From Paenibacillus donghaensis (lineage in GTDB: Bacteria > Bacillota > Bacilli > Paenibacillales > Paenibacillaceae): a DNA stretch of 64,000 nt. The position numbers and the translations under genes were made by a program. The notes below the pieces were generated by a model that was given only the letters and a program-made list of their open reading frames with translations, was not told the origin of the DNA and did no database searches. Where the stretch lies: the NCBI RefSeq assembly GCF_002192415.1, contig NZ_CP021780.1:6572001-6636000 (forward strand), read 5' to 3'. Positions 53,560-62,017 of this stretch are shown here, piece by piece (the stretch's first letter is position 1; every line of letters starts with the position of its first letter).

Positions 53560-54371
53560 TAGCGGCTGCCTCCTTTCGGGCGAAATTCCGGCTGCCAGGG
53601 CGCTGCCAGCCGCTCCGCCAGACTCATCAGCCCATAGCTGGCGATGCCAAGCAGCGCGCCGACAATCACCGTGGACCAGAACATATAGGTATGGGATGGA
53701 CCATAGTAGAGATTGCGCAGCATAATGACTCCAATCCCGTGCTGCGCTCCCATCAGCTCCACCAGAATGGCGCCCGTCACCGCCAGCGGAGCGGCAATCT
53801 TAAGCCCGCTGAACAGGCCGGGCAGAGCTGCCGGGAAACGAAGCTTCCAGTAGACGGCCCAAGGCTTGGCGGCATAAGAATGCATTAATTCCAGCGCAGA
53901 GGGTTCGACACTGCGCAGACCGCGCAGCATATTAAGCGATACAGGGAAAAAGGTGATGTATCCGGCGATAATAATCCGTGAAATCTGTTCATCGCGTACA
54001 ATGCCGTAAATGATCGGGGCCAGCCCCAGAATGGGAATCATCTGCGAGGCTATCGCATAGGGGAAGGCCAGCCGCTCTATGATGCGCGAGAGGCTCATCA
54101 ACACCGCAAGCGCCACTCCTGATACAGCTCCGATCAGAAAACCCACTCCGGCATTGCCGAAGGTTGCCGCCCCTTCCTTGATCAGCGTGCCTCCATACTT
54201 CCAGAGGGTTGCCACAACCTCATGGACATAGGGCAGCTTGGATTGGGCCAGCGGCGTCTCCAGCACATGCAGCAGCAGCCAGGACGCCCCTTCCCAGACC
54301 AGCAGCAGGCCGAAGATCCATACAAACAGCGGGAGCAGCCGGCTGCGGGCAAACACATTTTCCGCCTTCAT
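53559..54371 (-). CDS. ABC transporter permease, predicted pyrimidine importer
   Basis: 270 residues, about six membrane helices, with the EAA-type loop 'SVEPSALELMHSYAAKPWAVYWKLRFPAALPGLFSGLKIAA'. It belongs to the same TauC/SsuC/ThiX family as the following permease but is clearly a separate sequence. Its ATG is one base after the ATPase stop, and its stop overlaps the next ATG, so all four transporter genes are tightly coupled. Confidence 0.88.
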   Translation of the reverse strand: MKAENVFARSRLLPLFVWIFGLLLVWEGASWLLLHVLETPLAQSKLPYVHEVVATLWKYGGTLIKEGAATFGNAGVGFLIGAVSGVALAVLMSLSRIIERLAFPYAIASQMIPILGLAPIIYGIVRDEQISRIIIAGYITFFPVSLNMLRGLRSVEPSALELMHSYAAKPWAVYWKLRFPAALPGLFSGLKIAAPLAVTGAILVELMGAQHGIGVIMLRNLYYGPSHTYMFWSTVIVGALLGIASYGLMSLAERLAAPWQPEFRPKGGSR

Positions 54372-54372
54372 C

Positions 54373-55155
54373 CTACACCCCTTCGAAGCTGTCGCGGATG
54401 CGGGCGATCAGCTCGAAGAACTGCGGGCTGTTGCGCATCTCTGCTGTACGCGGACGGGGCAAGGGAATCTCCACGATGGCCGAGAGGCGGCCGGGATGCG
54501 GAGAGAGCACAAACACCCGGTCCGACAGGAAGATGGACTCAGGAATGCTGTGTGTAACGAAGACAATCGTATTCTGCACCTTGTTCCAGACGGAGAGAAG
54601 CTCTTCATTCAGGCGTTCACGGGTGAACTCATCCAGCGCAGAGAATGGTTCATCCATCAGCAGGATTTCCGGCTCCATCGACAAGGCTCTGGCGATGGCC
54701 ACCCGCTGCTGCATCCCTCCGCTCAGCTGCCAGGGGAATTTGTCGGCGAAGCCCTGCAGGCCTACCAATTCCAACAGCTCCATTGCCTTCTCCTCGCGGA
54801 CGGATTTCTTGACACCCAGCAGCTCCAGCGGGAGGGCGATATTATGTTTGACCTTCCGCCAGTCGTAGAGCACCGGACTCTGAAAGACGATTCCGTATTT
54901 CTGGGCCAGCCGTGCTTCCCTGGCGCTTTTGCCCGCTACGGTAATATTGCCGCCGGTTGGCGTGATCAGATCCGCCATCAGTCTTAACAGAGTCGTTTTG
55001 CCGCAGCCCGAAGGTCCAAGCAGGGAAACAAACTCACCTTTGGCAATATTCAGACTCACCTGATGCAGCGCAAGCACATCCGCAGTCTCCGTCTGATAGC
55101 GCATTTCCACATTGTCGAGCTGAATTTCCGGAATTTGTGCTGCCGCTAATGACAT
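54373..55155 (-). CDS. ABC transporter ATP-binding protein, predicted pyrimidine importer
   Basis: 260 residues of the TauB/SsuB/ThiZ type: Walker A 'LLGPSGCGKTTLLRL', Q-loop 'GIVFQSPVLYDWRKVKHNI', signature 'LSGGMQQRVAIARAL', Walker B 'ILLMDEPFSALD' and 'FVTHSIPESIFLSDRVFVL'. It is the first gene of the operon that continues through both permeases, the binding protein, the semialdehyde dehydrogenase and the aminotransferase, so import and the last catabolic steps are probably co-transcribed. Upstream lies a gene-free AT-rich stretch with a TAGACA-containing sequence at ~55302 like the palindrome near pucR. Confidence 0.9.
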   Translation of the reverse strand: MSLAAAQIPEIQLDNVEMRYQTETADVLALHQVSLNIAKGEFVSLLGPSGCGKTTLLRLMADLITPTGGNITVAGKSAREARLAQKYGIVFQSPVLYDWRKVKHNIALPLELLGVKKSVREEKAMELLELVGLQGFADKFPWQLSGGMQQRVAIARALSMEPEILLMDEPFSALDEFTRERLNEELLSVWNKVQNTIVFVTHSIPESIFLSDRVFVLSPHPGRLSAIVEIPLPRPRTAEMRNSPQFFELIARIRDSFEGV

Positions 55156-55359
55156 ATCCGCTTCCCCCTTCTTTCTTATAACAATTCCGAATTATTTAAC
55201 TTACGTCAACTAAAATGACATAATTTCAAAAAAAATAGTTGAATTTCATCCATCGTGTTCGATTAACTAACATATTACACGTTACACTCGCTCCCCACAC
55301 TAGACAATTAGTAACACAGCTCACATAAAATTCCGTCGTTTTGTCCAGAGACCGCAAGA

Positions 55360-55480
55360 AGAAACGGCTTTTGCCGTCCTCTGAAAAGCGTATGCTTCCG
55401 AAGCAGCGATACTACGTATCGCTTTCAGGCATCCGTTTCTGTGAGAAATAGAAGGATGCATTTATAGCGTGAGACCTATG
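55360..55480 (+). repeat. Structured ~120-bp dispersed repeat, copy 2
   Basis: Same order of features as the copy at 29172: AGAAACGG, GCGTATGCT, AGCGATAC-TAC-GTATCGCT, CCGTTTCT, then GAAATAGAAGGAT and CGTGAGACCTAT. The ~57-bp core differs at a single position (C/T), although the flanks are unrelated. It lies 107 bases upstream of the diguanylate cyclase start; the remaining 55156-55359 is AT-rich without recognised features except a TAGACA half-site. Confidence 0.75.
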
Positions 55481-55586
55481 AATTTCACTGCGCTAATTGA
55501 CAAATGTTATCTACCGGGATGTATGGTACTATTTAACTATCTAAGTTCAATTTTCATATCTATCTTGTGCACGGAGGCCTTAGCCT

Positions 55587-57173
55587 ATGGAGATTTCGAA
55601 TTATATTGTCATTGTGTCCATCTCCGGTGTATTGAGCGCGATTCTGGGACTCTTTGCCTACTATATGAAAACCGATTTTGCCGGAACCAAAGCCTTCATC
55701 ATCAGTTCCTGGGCCTCCGCAATTTATACCTTTGGATTTGCACTCGAGTTGTCGGGGAGCACACTTGCGGAAATCAGCTTCTGGATTAAGGCCGAATATT
55801 TAGGGATGCCTTTCATAGCGCCGTCCAGTCTTATTATGGTGCTGCATTTCGTCGGTCTGGAGCGGCTGGTTACCCGAAAAAACATCATCAGACTCTACAC
55901 CATTCCCGTTCTCACGACGTTAATAAGCTGGACCAATGACTATCATCACTGGTTCTATCACTCTATCTATCTCCGCCCGGATGCCCCTTCTCCTGTGGTC
56001 GACATCATCATGGGCCCCTTCTATATCGTGCACGGCAGCTTCACCTTCGGCTGCTTGCTGGCTGCAATCATGCTGATTCTCTGGCAATGGAACCGGTTCA
56101 AGCGGGTATACCGCAGGCAGATGGTAACCATTATCATCGGTTTGGCTTTGCCGGCCCTTAGCTCTTTCCTCTATCTGATGGGACTTACGCCTTACGGGAT
56201 GGATCTGGTTCCGCTCATTATGAGCCTAACCTCCACCCTGTATATCTGGGCCATTCTCTCCAGAGGCATGCTGACAGCAGCCCCGATTGCCCGTGAGAAC
56301 CTGTTCGAGAGCATGCGGGACGGCGTACTGGTCATGGACCGGTCCGATATGCTGGTGGACTATAACCGCGCCGCTGCAGAGATGATGCAGGGGCTTGATT
56401 CCTCTGCCATTGGCAAGCCGCTGGCCCAGCTATTCCTGAGTGCAGGCAAGGAAGCCGTCTCTTACGTGATGAATGCCGATCCCCAGCATAGCGAGGAACG
56501 GGAGCTGGCTTGGCTTAAGGACAATGAAACCTATTATTATCAGGTCAGATCTTCCCCTGTGGTGAAGCCGGGCGGCCATTCGGCGGGCAGGATGATTATG
56601 CTGATTGATATAACGGAGCGGACTCTGCTTCAGGAGAAGCTGCGCCAGCTGGCCACCTATGACAGCCTGACCGGAATCTATAACCGCACCCATTTCATGG
56701 AGGTTAGCAGGGAAGTGCTTGCCTCGGCAGTTGCGGGAGCTTCGCCCTTGTCCATCATCTTGATTGATATTGATTTCTTCAAAAGCATTAACGATCGGCA
56801 CGGGCACAAATATGGCGATTCGGCGCTGCAGCATATAGTCAATGTGTGCAGCAGACATCTGCGGGAGAATGACTTGTTCGGGAGGTATGGCGGAGAGGAA
56901 TTTGTGATGTGCCTGCCGGATACCACCCTTGAGGAAGCCGGAAGACTGTCTGATTTCATCCGCCGGGACATTGAACAGAGCAGCATCCAGACTCTGCACG
57001 GGCCTGTCACGATAACTGCCAGCTTCGGTGTGGCGGAATCGGGCGGCCCGGAGATTTCCCTGGAGGACCTGCTCTCTGAGGCCGACCATGCGCTGTATAC
57101 CTCCAAGCGCAACGGACGCAACACTGTCCATCTCTCCAGAGGATCATCAATCACTCATTTCAGCTCTATCTAG
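55587..57173 (+). CDS. Diguanylate cyclase with 7TM sensor and PAS domain
   Basis: 528 residues. The N-terminal ~220 residues have seven hydrophobic segments like the histidine-kinase N-terminal 7TM domain ('WIKAEYLGMPFIAPSSLIMVLHFVGLE'). A PAS-like domain at ~235-345 ('ENLFESMRDGVLVMDRSDMLVDYNRAAAEMM') leads to a cyclase domain with intact 'RYGGEEFVMCLPD' near residue 432 and 'LIDIDFFKSINDRHGHKYGD'. An RxxD-type inhibitory site is not obvious. There is no EAL domain, so it should only synthesise c-di-GMP. GGAGG lies nine bases before the ATG. Confidence 0.9.
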   Translation: MEISNYIVIVSISGVLSAILGLFAYYMKTDFAGTKAFIISSWASAIYTFGFALELSGSTLAEISFWIKAEYLGMPFIAPSSLIMVLHFVGLERLVTRKNIIRLYTIPVLTTLISWTNDYHHWFYHSIYLRPDAPSPVVDIIMGPFYIVHGSFTFGCLLAAIMLILWQWNRFKRVYRRQMVTIIIGLALPALSSFLYLMGLTPYGMDLVPLIMSLTSTLYIWAILSRGMLTAAPIARENLFESMRDGVLVMDRSDMLVDYNRAAAEMMQGLDSSAIGKPLAQLFLSAGKEAVSYVMNADPQHSEERELAWLKDNETYYYQVRSSPVVKPGGHSAGRMIMLIDITERTLLQEKLRQLATYDSLTGIYNRTHFMEVSREVLASAVAGASPLSIILIDIDFFKSINDRHGHKYGDSALQHIVNVCSRHLRENDLFGRYGGEEFVMCLPDTTLEEAGRLSDFIRRDIEQSSIQTLHGPVTITASFGVAESGGPEISLEDLLSEADHALYTSKRNGRNTVHLSRGSSITHFSSI

Positions 57174-57217
57174 ACCTAGGGTTATGGCAGGTTCACCTCA
57201 CTGCGCGCTGCCAGTTT

Positions 57218-57242
57218 GTTTAAATTGTAACGCAGAGGGTAA
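57218..57242 (+). promoter_or_regulatory. Sigma-B-like promoter of the CsbD gene
   Basis: GTTTAA, a 13-base spacer and GGGTAA lie 55-79 bases upstream of the csbD ATG. The Bacillus sigma-B consensus is GTTTAA-N12-14-GGGTAT; csbD is a known sigma-B gene in B. subtilis. Confidence 0.55.
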
Positions 57243-57296
57243 AGTAATAATACGAACATGAACCAACCCAATTCTACTTAGAGGAGCTGAAAGATA

Positions 57297-57470
57297 ATGG
57301 CAGATACAAACGGACTCAGCGATAAAATCAAAGGCGGCGTGAACAAAGCCAAAGGTGAAGTTAAAGATCAGATTGGAAATGCCACTAACAATAAATCGCT
57401 CCAGGCAGAAGGCAAGAAGGATAAGCTAAAGGGCGAAGTTCAGCAGAAAATCGGTGAGTTGAAGGATTAA
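57297..57470 (+). CDS. csbD: CsbD family stress protein
   Basis: A 57-residue, highly charged, Lys/Glu/Gly-rich protein 'MADTNGLSDKIKGGVNKAKG' ... 'GEVKDQIGNATNNKSLQAEG' ... 'KLKGEVQQKIGELKD'. The twice-repeated K-G-x-V/E-x-(K/Q)-x-(K)-G-E pattern and 'KSLQAEGKKDK' are diagnostic for CsbD. Members are abundant general-stress proteins of unknown molecular role. It has GAGGAG upstream, a sigma-B-like promoter, and its own terminator. Confidence 0.9.
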   Translation: MADTNGLSDKIKGGVNKAKGEVKDQIGNATNNKSLQAEGKKDKLKGEVQQKIGELKD

Positions 57471-57519
57471 GCTTTAGCTTATGCAGCCAACTGGCGGCAC
57501 CCGTCCTGCACCAATAAGC

Positions 57520-57553
57520 AACTCCCAAACCGTTATACAGTTTGGGAGTTTTT
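57520..57553 (+). terminator. Terminator of the CsbD gene
   Basis: AACTCCCAAAC and GTTTGGGAGTT form a perfect 11-bp stem around a 9-base loop, followed by TTT. Confidence 0.85.
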
Positions 57554-57637
57554 GCTGCGTGATGCGCAGCTAATTCTAATTGACTGCCAGACACGGCCCC
57601 TGAACAGGCCAAATCTGCCCATCCAAGGGAGGAGCCT

Positions 57638-58483
57638 ATGATCACAATCGGATTAACCGGATTCGGCGACCATGAAGAGCTATATGGCAAGCTGCCTGCC
57701 GGAGACCGCCTGCCCGCCTACAGCGCCCATTTCTCCATCGTCGAGATTGACAGCTCTTTCTACGCCGTTCAGCCTGTACGCAATTATGCCAAATGGGTCA
57801 GCCAGACCCCGGACGGCTTCCAATTTATTGTAAAAGCCTATCAGGGGATGACCGGACATCTGCGCGGCAAGAAAAATTACTTCGACACCACAGCAGAAAT
57901 GTTCAACGCTTTTCACGCTTCCATTCAGCCTGTAAGAGAAGCCGACAGGCTGGCTATGACCCTTTTTCAATTTCCGTCCTGGTTCGACTGCACCAAAGAA
58001 AACGTGGAGCTGCTCCGCACCGCCAAGGCGCTAATGCTGGATGTTCCTTGCGCTCTGGAGTTCCGCAATAACAGCTGGTACAGTCCGGAGATGCGCGAGC
58101 GGACCCTGCAATTCCTGGAGCGTGAAGGCTGGATTCATACGGTCGTCGATGAGCCTCAGGCAGGGACAGGCTCTATTCCGATCGTAGCCGTCGCCACCTC
58201 TGCGGAGAAGACCTATGTCCGGCTGCACGGCCGGAATGCCGGGGGCTGGAACCAGAGCAGCCATCCGGACTGGCGCAAGCTGCGGTACCTGTACCGCTAC
58301 AGCACCGAGGAGTTGACCGAGTGGCGCGACCGGCTGCTTGCGTTAAGCAAGTCCACCCGCGAGCTATATGTGGTGTTTAATAACAACTCAGGCGGCGACG
58401 CTACAGACAACGCCAAAGAGCTGCAGGAGCTGCTCGGACTGGACGGAGGACTGGCCCCGCGCCAGCTGGACTTATTCTCCTAG
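57638..58483 (+). CDS. DUF72 family protein (YecE/YunF-like)
   Basis: 281 residues with the TIM-barrel-like DUF72 features: 'IGLTGFGDHEELYG', 'FSIVEIDSSFYAVQPVRNYAKWVSQTPDGFQFIVKAYQGMTGH', 'ALEFRNNSWYSPEMRERTL' and 'YVRLHGRNAGGWNQ...YRYSTEEL...LYVVFNNNSGGDATDNAKELQELLG'. The family is widespread, with no settled reaction. GGGAGGAG precedes the ATG. It lies upstream of the amylase gene, 191 bases apart. Confidence 0.87.
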   Translation: MITIGLTGFGDHEELYGKLPAGDRLPAYSAHFSIVEIDSSFYAVQPVRNYAKWVSQTPDGFQFIVKAYQGMTGHLRGKKNYFDTTAEMFNAFHASIQPVREADRLAMTLFQFPSWFDCTKENVELLRTAKALMLDVPCALEFRNNSWYSPEMRERTLQFLEREGWIHTVVDEPQAGTGSIPIVAVATSAEKTYVRLHGRNAGGWNQSSHPDWRKLRYLYRYSTEELTEWRDRLLALSKSTRELYVVFNNNSGGDATDNAKELQELLGLDGGLAPRQLDLFS

Positions 58484-58674
58484 CGCAAGTTGGGCATAAT
58501 GGCAGACATAACTTTTTTAAATGATGATTAGCCGGAGTATCCCGAAGGTTATTAAAAGATTAGGAAACTTGAACCGATTTGTGAATTACATATCAAGCTC
58601 TTCATTTTCCTTATACAGCAGCTTTGCCGGAGATCTATCGCTATATGCCCTAAGTCACGAAGGAGGCTACAAGG

Positions 58675-60189
58675 ATGAAGAGAAATCATACGATGATGCA
58701 GTTTTTTGAATGGCATGTAGCTGCAGACGGCAACCACTGGAAACGCCTTGCAGAAAAAGCGTCCGAGCTTAAGGCTATGGGCATTGACTCGGTCTGGGTC
58801 CCCCCGGTAACCAAAGCGGTCTCCCCGCAGGATAACGGCTATGGGGTATATGACCTATACGATCTGGGCGAGTTCGACCAGAAGGGCGGCATCGGAACCA
58901 AATACGGCAACAAGGAAGAACTGGTGGAAGCGATCGCCGAATGCCAGAAGAACGGCATTGCCGTATATGTAGACCTGGTTATGAACCATAAAGCGGGTGC
59001 GGATGAAAAAGAGGTGTTCCAGGTGATCGAGGTCGATCCCAATAACCGTACCAAGGAAATCTCGGCGCCTTTTGAAATCGAAGGCTGGACGAAATTCACT
59101 TTTCCTGGGCGCGGAGATCAATATTCCTCCTTCAAATGGAATCACAACCACTTCAACGGTACGGACTTCGATGCCAAATCAGACCATAGCGGCGTCTTCC
59201 GTCTGGTGGGAGAGAATAAAAGCTGGAATGAGAATGTGGATGACGAATTCGGCAACTATGATTATCTGATGTTCGCCAATATTGATTACCGCCACCCTGA
59301 GGTCAAGCAGGAAATGCTGGAATGGGGCAAATGGCTGGTGGATACACTGCAGTGCAGCGGGTACCGGCTGGATGCGATCAAACATATCAATCATGAATTC
59401 ATTAAGGAATTTGCGGCGGAGATGACTCGCAAACGCGGCGAGGACTTCTACATTGTCGGCGAGTTCTGGAAATCGGATCTGGAGACATGCCGGGAATTCC
59501 TGAACACAGTTGATTTCCAGATCGATCTGTTCGATGTTGCCCTTCATTACAAGCTGCATGCCGCTTCGATGGCGGGCAAAAGCTTCAATCTGACCCAGAT
59601 CTTCAACGACACGCTCGTTCAGACTCATCCAACCCATGCCGTAACGTTCGTGGACAATCACGATTCACAGCCTCATGAAGCCCTGGAATCCTGGGTAGAG
59701 GATTGGTTCAAGCAAAGCGCCTATGCACTCACCCTGCTGCGCCGCGATGGATATCCGGTTGTTTTTTACGGAGATTATTACGGCATTGGCGGACCATCTC
59801 CAGTGGAAGGCAAACAATCGGCGATTGATCCCCTGCTCTATGCCCGCGTAAATAAGGCGTACGGAGAGCAGGAGGATTATTTCGACCATCCCAACACCAT
59901 TGGCTGGGTCCGGCGCGGCGTGGAAGAGATCGAGCGCTCGGGCTGCGCGGTGGTCATCTCCAACGGAGACAACGGCGAGAAGCGGATGTTCGCAGGTAAG
60001 CAACGGGCTGGAGAGACATGGATCGACTTCACCCATAACCGCGGCGAGGAGACCGTTGTAATCGGCGAAGACGGCTGGGCCGTGTTCCCCGTAAACGGCG
60101 GCAGCGTATCTGTCTGGGGACTTGCAGACCCCGTCCAAGAGGAAGCACCGGTGCCTGCGAAGGAGCCGGAGATACCGAAGCAGGCTTAG
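58675..60189 (+). CDS. Cytoplasmic alpha-amylase (GH13)
   Basis: 504 residues starting 'MKRNHTMMQFFEWHVAADGN' with no signal peptide, as in cytoplasmic amylases related to AmyS/AmyA (GH13 subfamily 5). Conserved GH13 regions: 'YVDLVMNHKAG', 'GYRLDAIKHI' with the nucleophile Asp near 231, 'FYIVGEFWK' with the acid Glu near 261 and 'VTFVDNHDSQ' with the third Asp near 329. It cleaves alpha-1,4 bonds in maltodextrins or glycogen inside the cell. The last ~20 residues are Pro/Glu-rich and lie outside the fold. AAGGAGG precedes the ATG; a strong terminator follows. Confidence 0.92.
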   Translation: MKRNHTMMQFFEWHVAADGNHWKRLAEKASELKAMGIDSVWVPPVTKAVSPQDNGYGVYDLYDLGEFDQKGGIGTKYGNKEELVEAIAECQKNGIAVYVDLVMNHKAGADEKEVFQVIEVDPNNRTKEISAPFEIEGWTKFTFPGRGDQYSSFKWNHNHFNGTDFDAKSDHSGVFRLVGENKSWNENVDDEFGNYDYLMFANIDYRHPEVKQEMLEWGKWLVDTLQCSGYRLDAIKHINHEFIKEFAAEMTRKRGEDFYIVGEFWKSDLETCREFLNTVDFQIDLFDVALHYKLHAASMAGKSFNLTQIFNDTLVQTHPTHAVTFVDNHDSQPHEALESWVEDWFKQSAYALTLLRRDGYPVVFYGDYYGIGGPSPVEGKQSAIDPLLYARVNKAYGEQEDYFDHPNTIGWVRRGVEEIERSGCAVVISNGDNGEKRMFAGKQRAGETWIDFTHNRGEETVVIGEDGWAVFPVNGGSVSVWGLADPVQEEAPVPAKEPEIPKQA

Positions 60190-60249
60190 GCCATTGCTGA
60201 GTGTTGCTGGAAGGAGTATATTCATGCTGCTCCTAGCCGCTGGCGGTAA

Positions 60250-60304
60250 ACAGAAAGGAGCTGTCCCACAGGCCATGGTTATGGCTGGGACAGCTCCTTT
60301 CTGT
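60250..60304 (+). terminator. Strong terminator of the amylase gene
   Basis: ACAGAAAGGAGCTGTCCCA pairs perfectly over 19 bp with its inverted copy TGGGACAGCTCCTTTCTGT around a 17-base loop. A T tract is included in the 3' arm rather than after it. Confidence 0.75.
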
Positions 60305-60479
60305 AAGTATGGATGGGAGTGTTGATCCTGCAACTCATCTACCTCGCACGCTTGCGTACAAGCCTAAAGTGACAAGAATCGTTGTACTTTCGCTAACTAC
60401 ATCATCCAACTTAATTCCCAGTGGGGATTAAGAAGATTGCCCTGGAGCGTTCCGGTTCGGAGCAAATAGATGCGAAACT

Positions 60480-60780
60480 GGTTACTACTTAGGCCCGCTA
60501 GCCCTCTTCGCTCGTAACCCTCACTTCGATTTCAGACGGTTGCGGACTCAGGAGCCTCTATTTGCTGTACATAGGCCGTTTTGCAGGATTAACGGACCCA
60601 GGAGCCTCTATATCACAGAAAACCCTCGCTTTTGAGCCTGTTTTGACGACTTAGGGGCTATACGGTCCGTAAGACTTCAAAATATCGCTGATAGGAGGAA
60701 ATAGGGGCTATACGGTCCGCTAGAATGCAGGTTACCTAGTTACAAGGGCTTGGAGTCTCGCAGGGTCCTAAGTAGTAACC
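60480..60780 (+). repeat. MITE-like element with same ends but different interior (type II)
   Basis: GGTTACTACTTAGG and CCTAAGTAGTAACC are perfect 14-bp inverted ends of a 301-bp insert in the first palindrome loop of the older copy; AAACT lies on both sides (60475-60479 and 60782-60786, with one extra C on the right). The interior is unlike copies A, B and D: two direct CAGGAGCCTCTAT units (near 60548 and 60599) and two AGGGGCTATACGGTCCG units in inverted relation (near 60653 and 60703), which can pair as AAATAG-GGCT...TCCGC arms. Confidence 0.7.
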
Positions 60781-60897
60781 CAAACTGCAACTAATTTCGG
60801 ATAAATCAGGCCTCTCACGCTCAAAACTCCGAAATAGATGCCTTTTCACACTTATTTCTTCCAAAACGCAAAATTCCCACCATTTAGATGCACTTTT

Positions 60898-61207
60898 GGT
60901 TACTACTTAGGACCCCATAGGAAAGGAGCATCAAATTTTGATCGCCACATCAGTCCAATCACGGAATTAGTTGCGAATCTGCACCTAATTCACCGATTTT
61001 CCCCGTTTTGAAGCAAATAAGTGCCATAATGCACTTAATTTCCGATTCTGAGCGCTGAACAAGCAATTTACTCGTAATTAGTTGCATATTCGCACTTATT
61101 TACCCTCTAACAGCCGTTTGCGTTGAAATTAAGTGCGTTTTCGCATCTAATTTCTTTGAAAGGATCTAGTGCAGCATTCACATCCTCAGTAGACCTAAGC
61201 AGTAACC
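60898..61207 (-). repeat. MITE-like element, copy D (complete, 6-bp target duplication)
   Basis: 310 bp with ends GGTTACTACTTAGG and CCTAAGCAGTAACC (13 of 14 pair). A perfect ACTTTT direct repeat flanks it (60892-60897 and 61208-61213). Removing the element and one repeat restores an uninterrupted palindrome ATTTAGATGC-ACTTTT-GCAACTAAAT. Read on the minus strand it is colinear with copies A and B, including CTGCACTAGA, four palindromic units and GCGCTCAGAA. Confidence 0.8.
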
Positions 61208-61405
61208 ACTTTTGCAACTAAATTCTCCTTCGAAAAAACATTCATTGCGGAGTCGGGATTATCGGTTACTTGTTGCGATTGGCTGCGGATGATGAGATGC
61301 AGTATGCAATGGTTTGGAAATTATTAGTTTAGAGATCACGTCAGTTGTTAGCCCTATCGGTTGGCGGCTGGGTTTAGTGGTGTCCGTGGCGGTTAGGCCG
61401 CGGCA

Positions 61406-62017
61406 TCAGCGGCTGGCCGGAGTCTCTTCCTGACTGCCCCATCCACCGGTGTCACTGTTTAAGATACGCTCGATAGGATATACTCTCCACACGGCTGCGG
61501 CAACGGAAGCGCCCAGCAGCGATTTGACGATATCACCCGGCAGGAACGGCCACATGCCGGCGGTCAGAGCCTTGGATACCGTGTCGATGCCCGGAACGGA
61601 ATGCGCCAGCCAGCTCACGCCTCCAGGATAAACGAGCAGCACACCGAAGATGAGATTAACGCCGGCGAGCTTAAAGAACGTATATTTATTCTGCTTCATC
61701 CGCTGCGCACACCAGCCGATAAACAGGGCTGCAAAAGGCATCGAAAAAATATATCCGGCGGTTGGTCCCACAAGCACAGCCAACCCTCCCTGTCCGCCCA
61801 TGACTGGAAATCCGGCTGCGGCCAGTCCAATTACGATCAGTATCGCCAGCGTGCCATAACGCGCTCCGAGAATGGAGCCTGCCAGCATCACAGCCAGAGT
61901 CTGCAGGGTAATCGGCACCGCGGAGAAAGGCAACGTGAATTTCAGATAACTCATGGCGATCATCACTCCGGCAAATAAGGCGCTGAAGATCAGGCCGCGG
62001 GTCGTCCATTTATTCAT
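61406..62017 (-). CDS. bioY: BioY, biotin-specific S component of an ECF transporter
   Basis: 203 residues with six membrane helices and the BioY features 'SALFAGVMIAMSYLKFTLPFSAVPITLQTLAVMLAGSILGARYGTLA' and 'GGLAVLVGPTAGYIFSMPFAALFIGW', and 'GMWPFLPGDIVKSLLGASVAAAVW' near the C-terminus. BioY binds biotin in the membrane. It is divergent from two ECF-type ATPase genes 125 bp away, giving a likely BioMNY-like transporter. GGGGG(T) lies before the ATG. No convincing BirA operator was found upstream. Confidence 0.92.
   Translation of the reverse strand: MNKWTTRGLIFSALFAGVMIAMSYLKFTLPFSAVPITLQTLAVMLAGSILGARYGTLAILIVIGLAAAGFPVMGGQGGLAVLVGPTAGYIFSMPFAALFIGWCAQRMKQNKYTFFKLAGVNLIFGVLLVYPGGVSWLAHSVPGIDTVSKALTAGMWPFLPGDIVKSLLGASVAAAVWRVYPIERILNSDTGGWGSQEETPASR

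Larger units (their letters stand above)
60416..61235 (+). repeat. Older MITE-like element copy, interrupted by two younger elements
   Basis: Once the two inner elements (60480-60780 and 60898-61207) are removed, the left and right parts join into sequence colinear with copies A and B: a region like GGATTAAGAA..GCCCTGGAGC, a first palindrome AAATAGATGCGAAACT|GCAACTAATTT, a middle AAATAGATGCC..CACTTATTT unit, AAAACGCAAAA, and a last palindrome ATTTAGATGCACTTTT|GCAACTAAATTC. Its own ends are lost. Together with 60190-60415, which holds the amylase terminator and otherwise nothing recognised, this fills a 1.2 kb gene-free stretch up to bioY. Confidence 0.65.

Noticed and set aside
57638..58674. 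Catabolite-responsive element before the amylase gene
   Set aside because: The best candidate (TTGAACCGATTTGTG near 58568) misses essential positions of the cre consensus.
60122..60325. 67-codon plus-strand frame after the amylase
   Set aside because: It overlaps the amylase end and the terminator stem; no ribosome site.
60750..61230. Regularly spaced palindromes could suggest a CRISPR array
   Set aside because: The units are not identical, spacing is irregular, they occur in both orientations and are colinear with elements elsewhere in the window; no cas genes are near.
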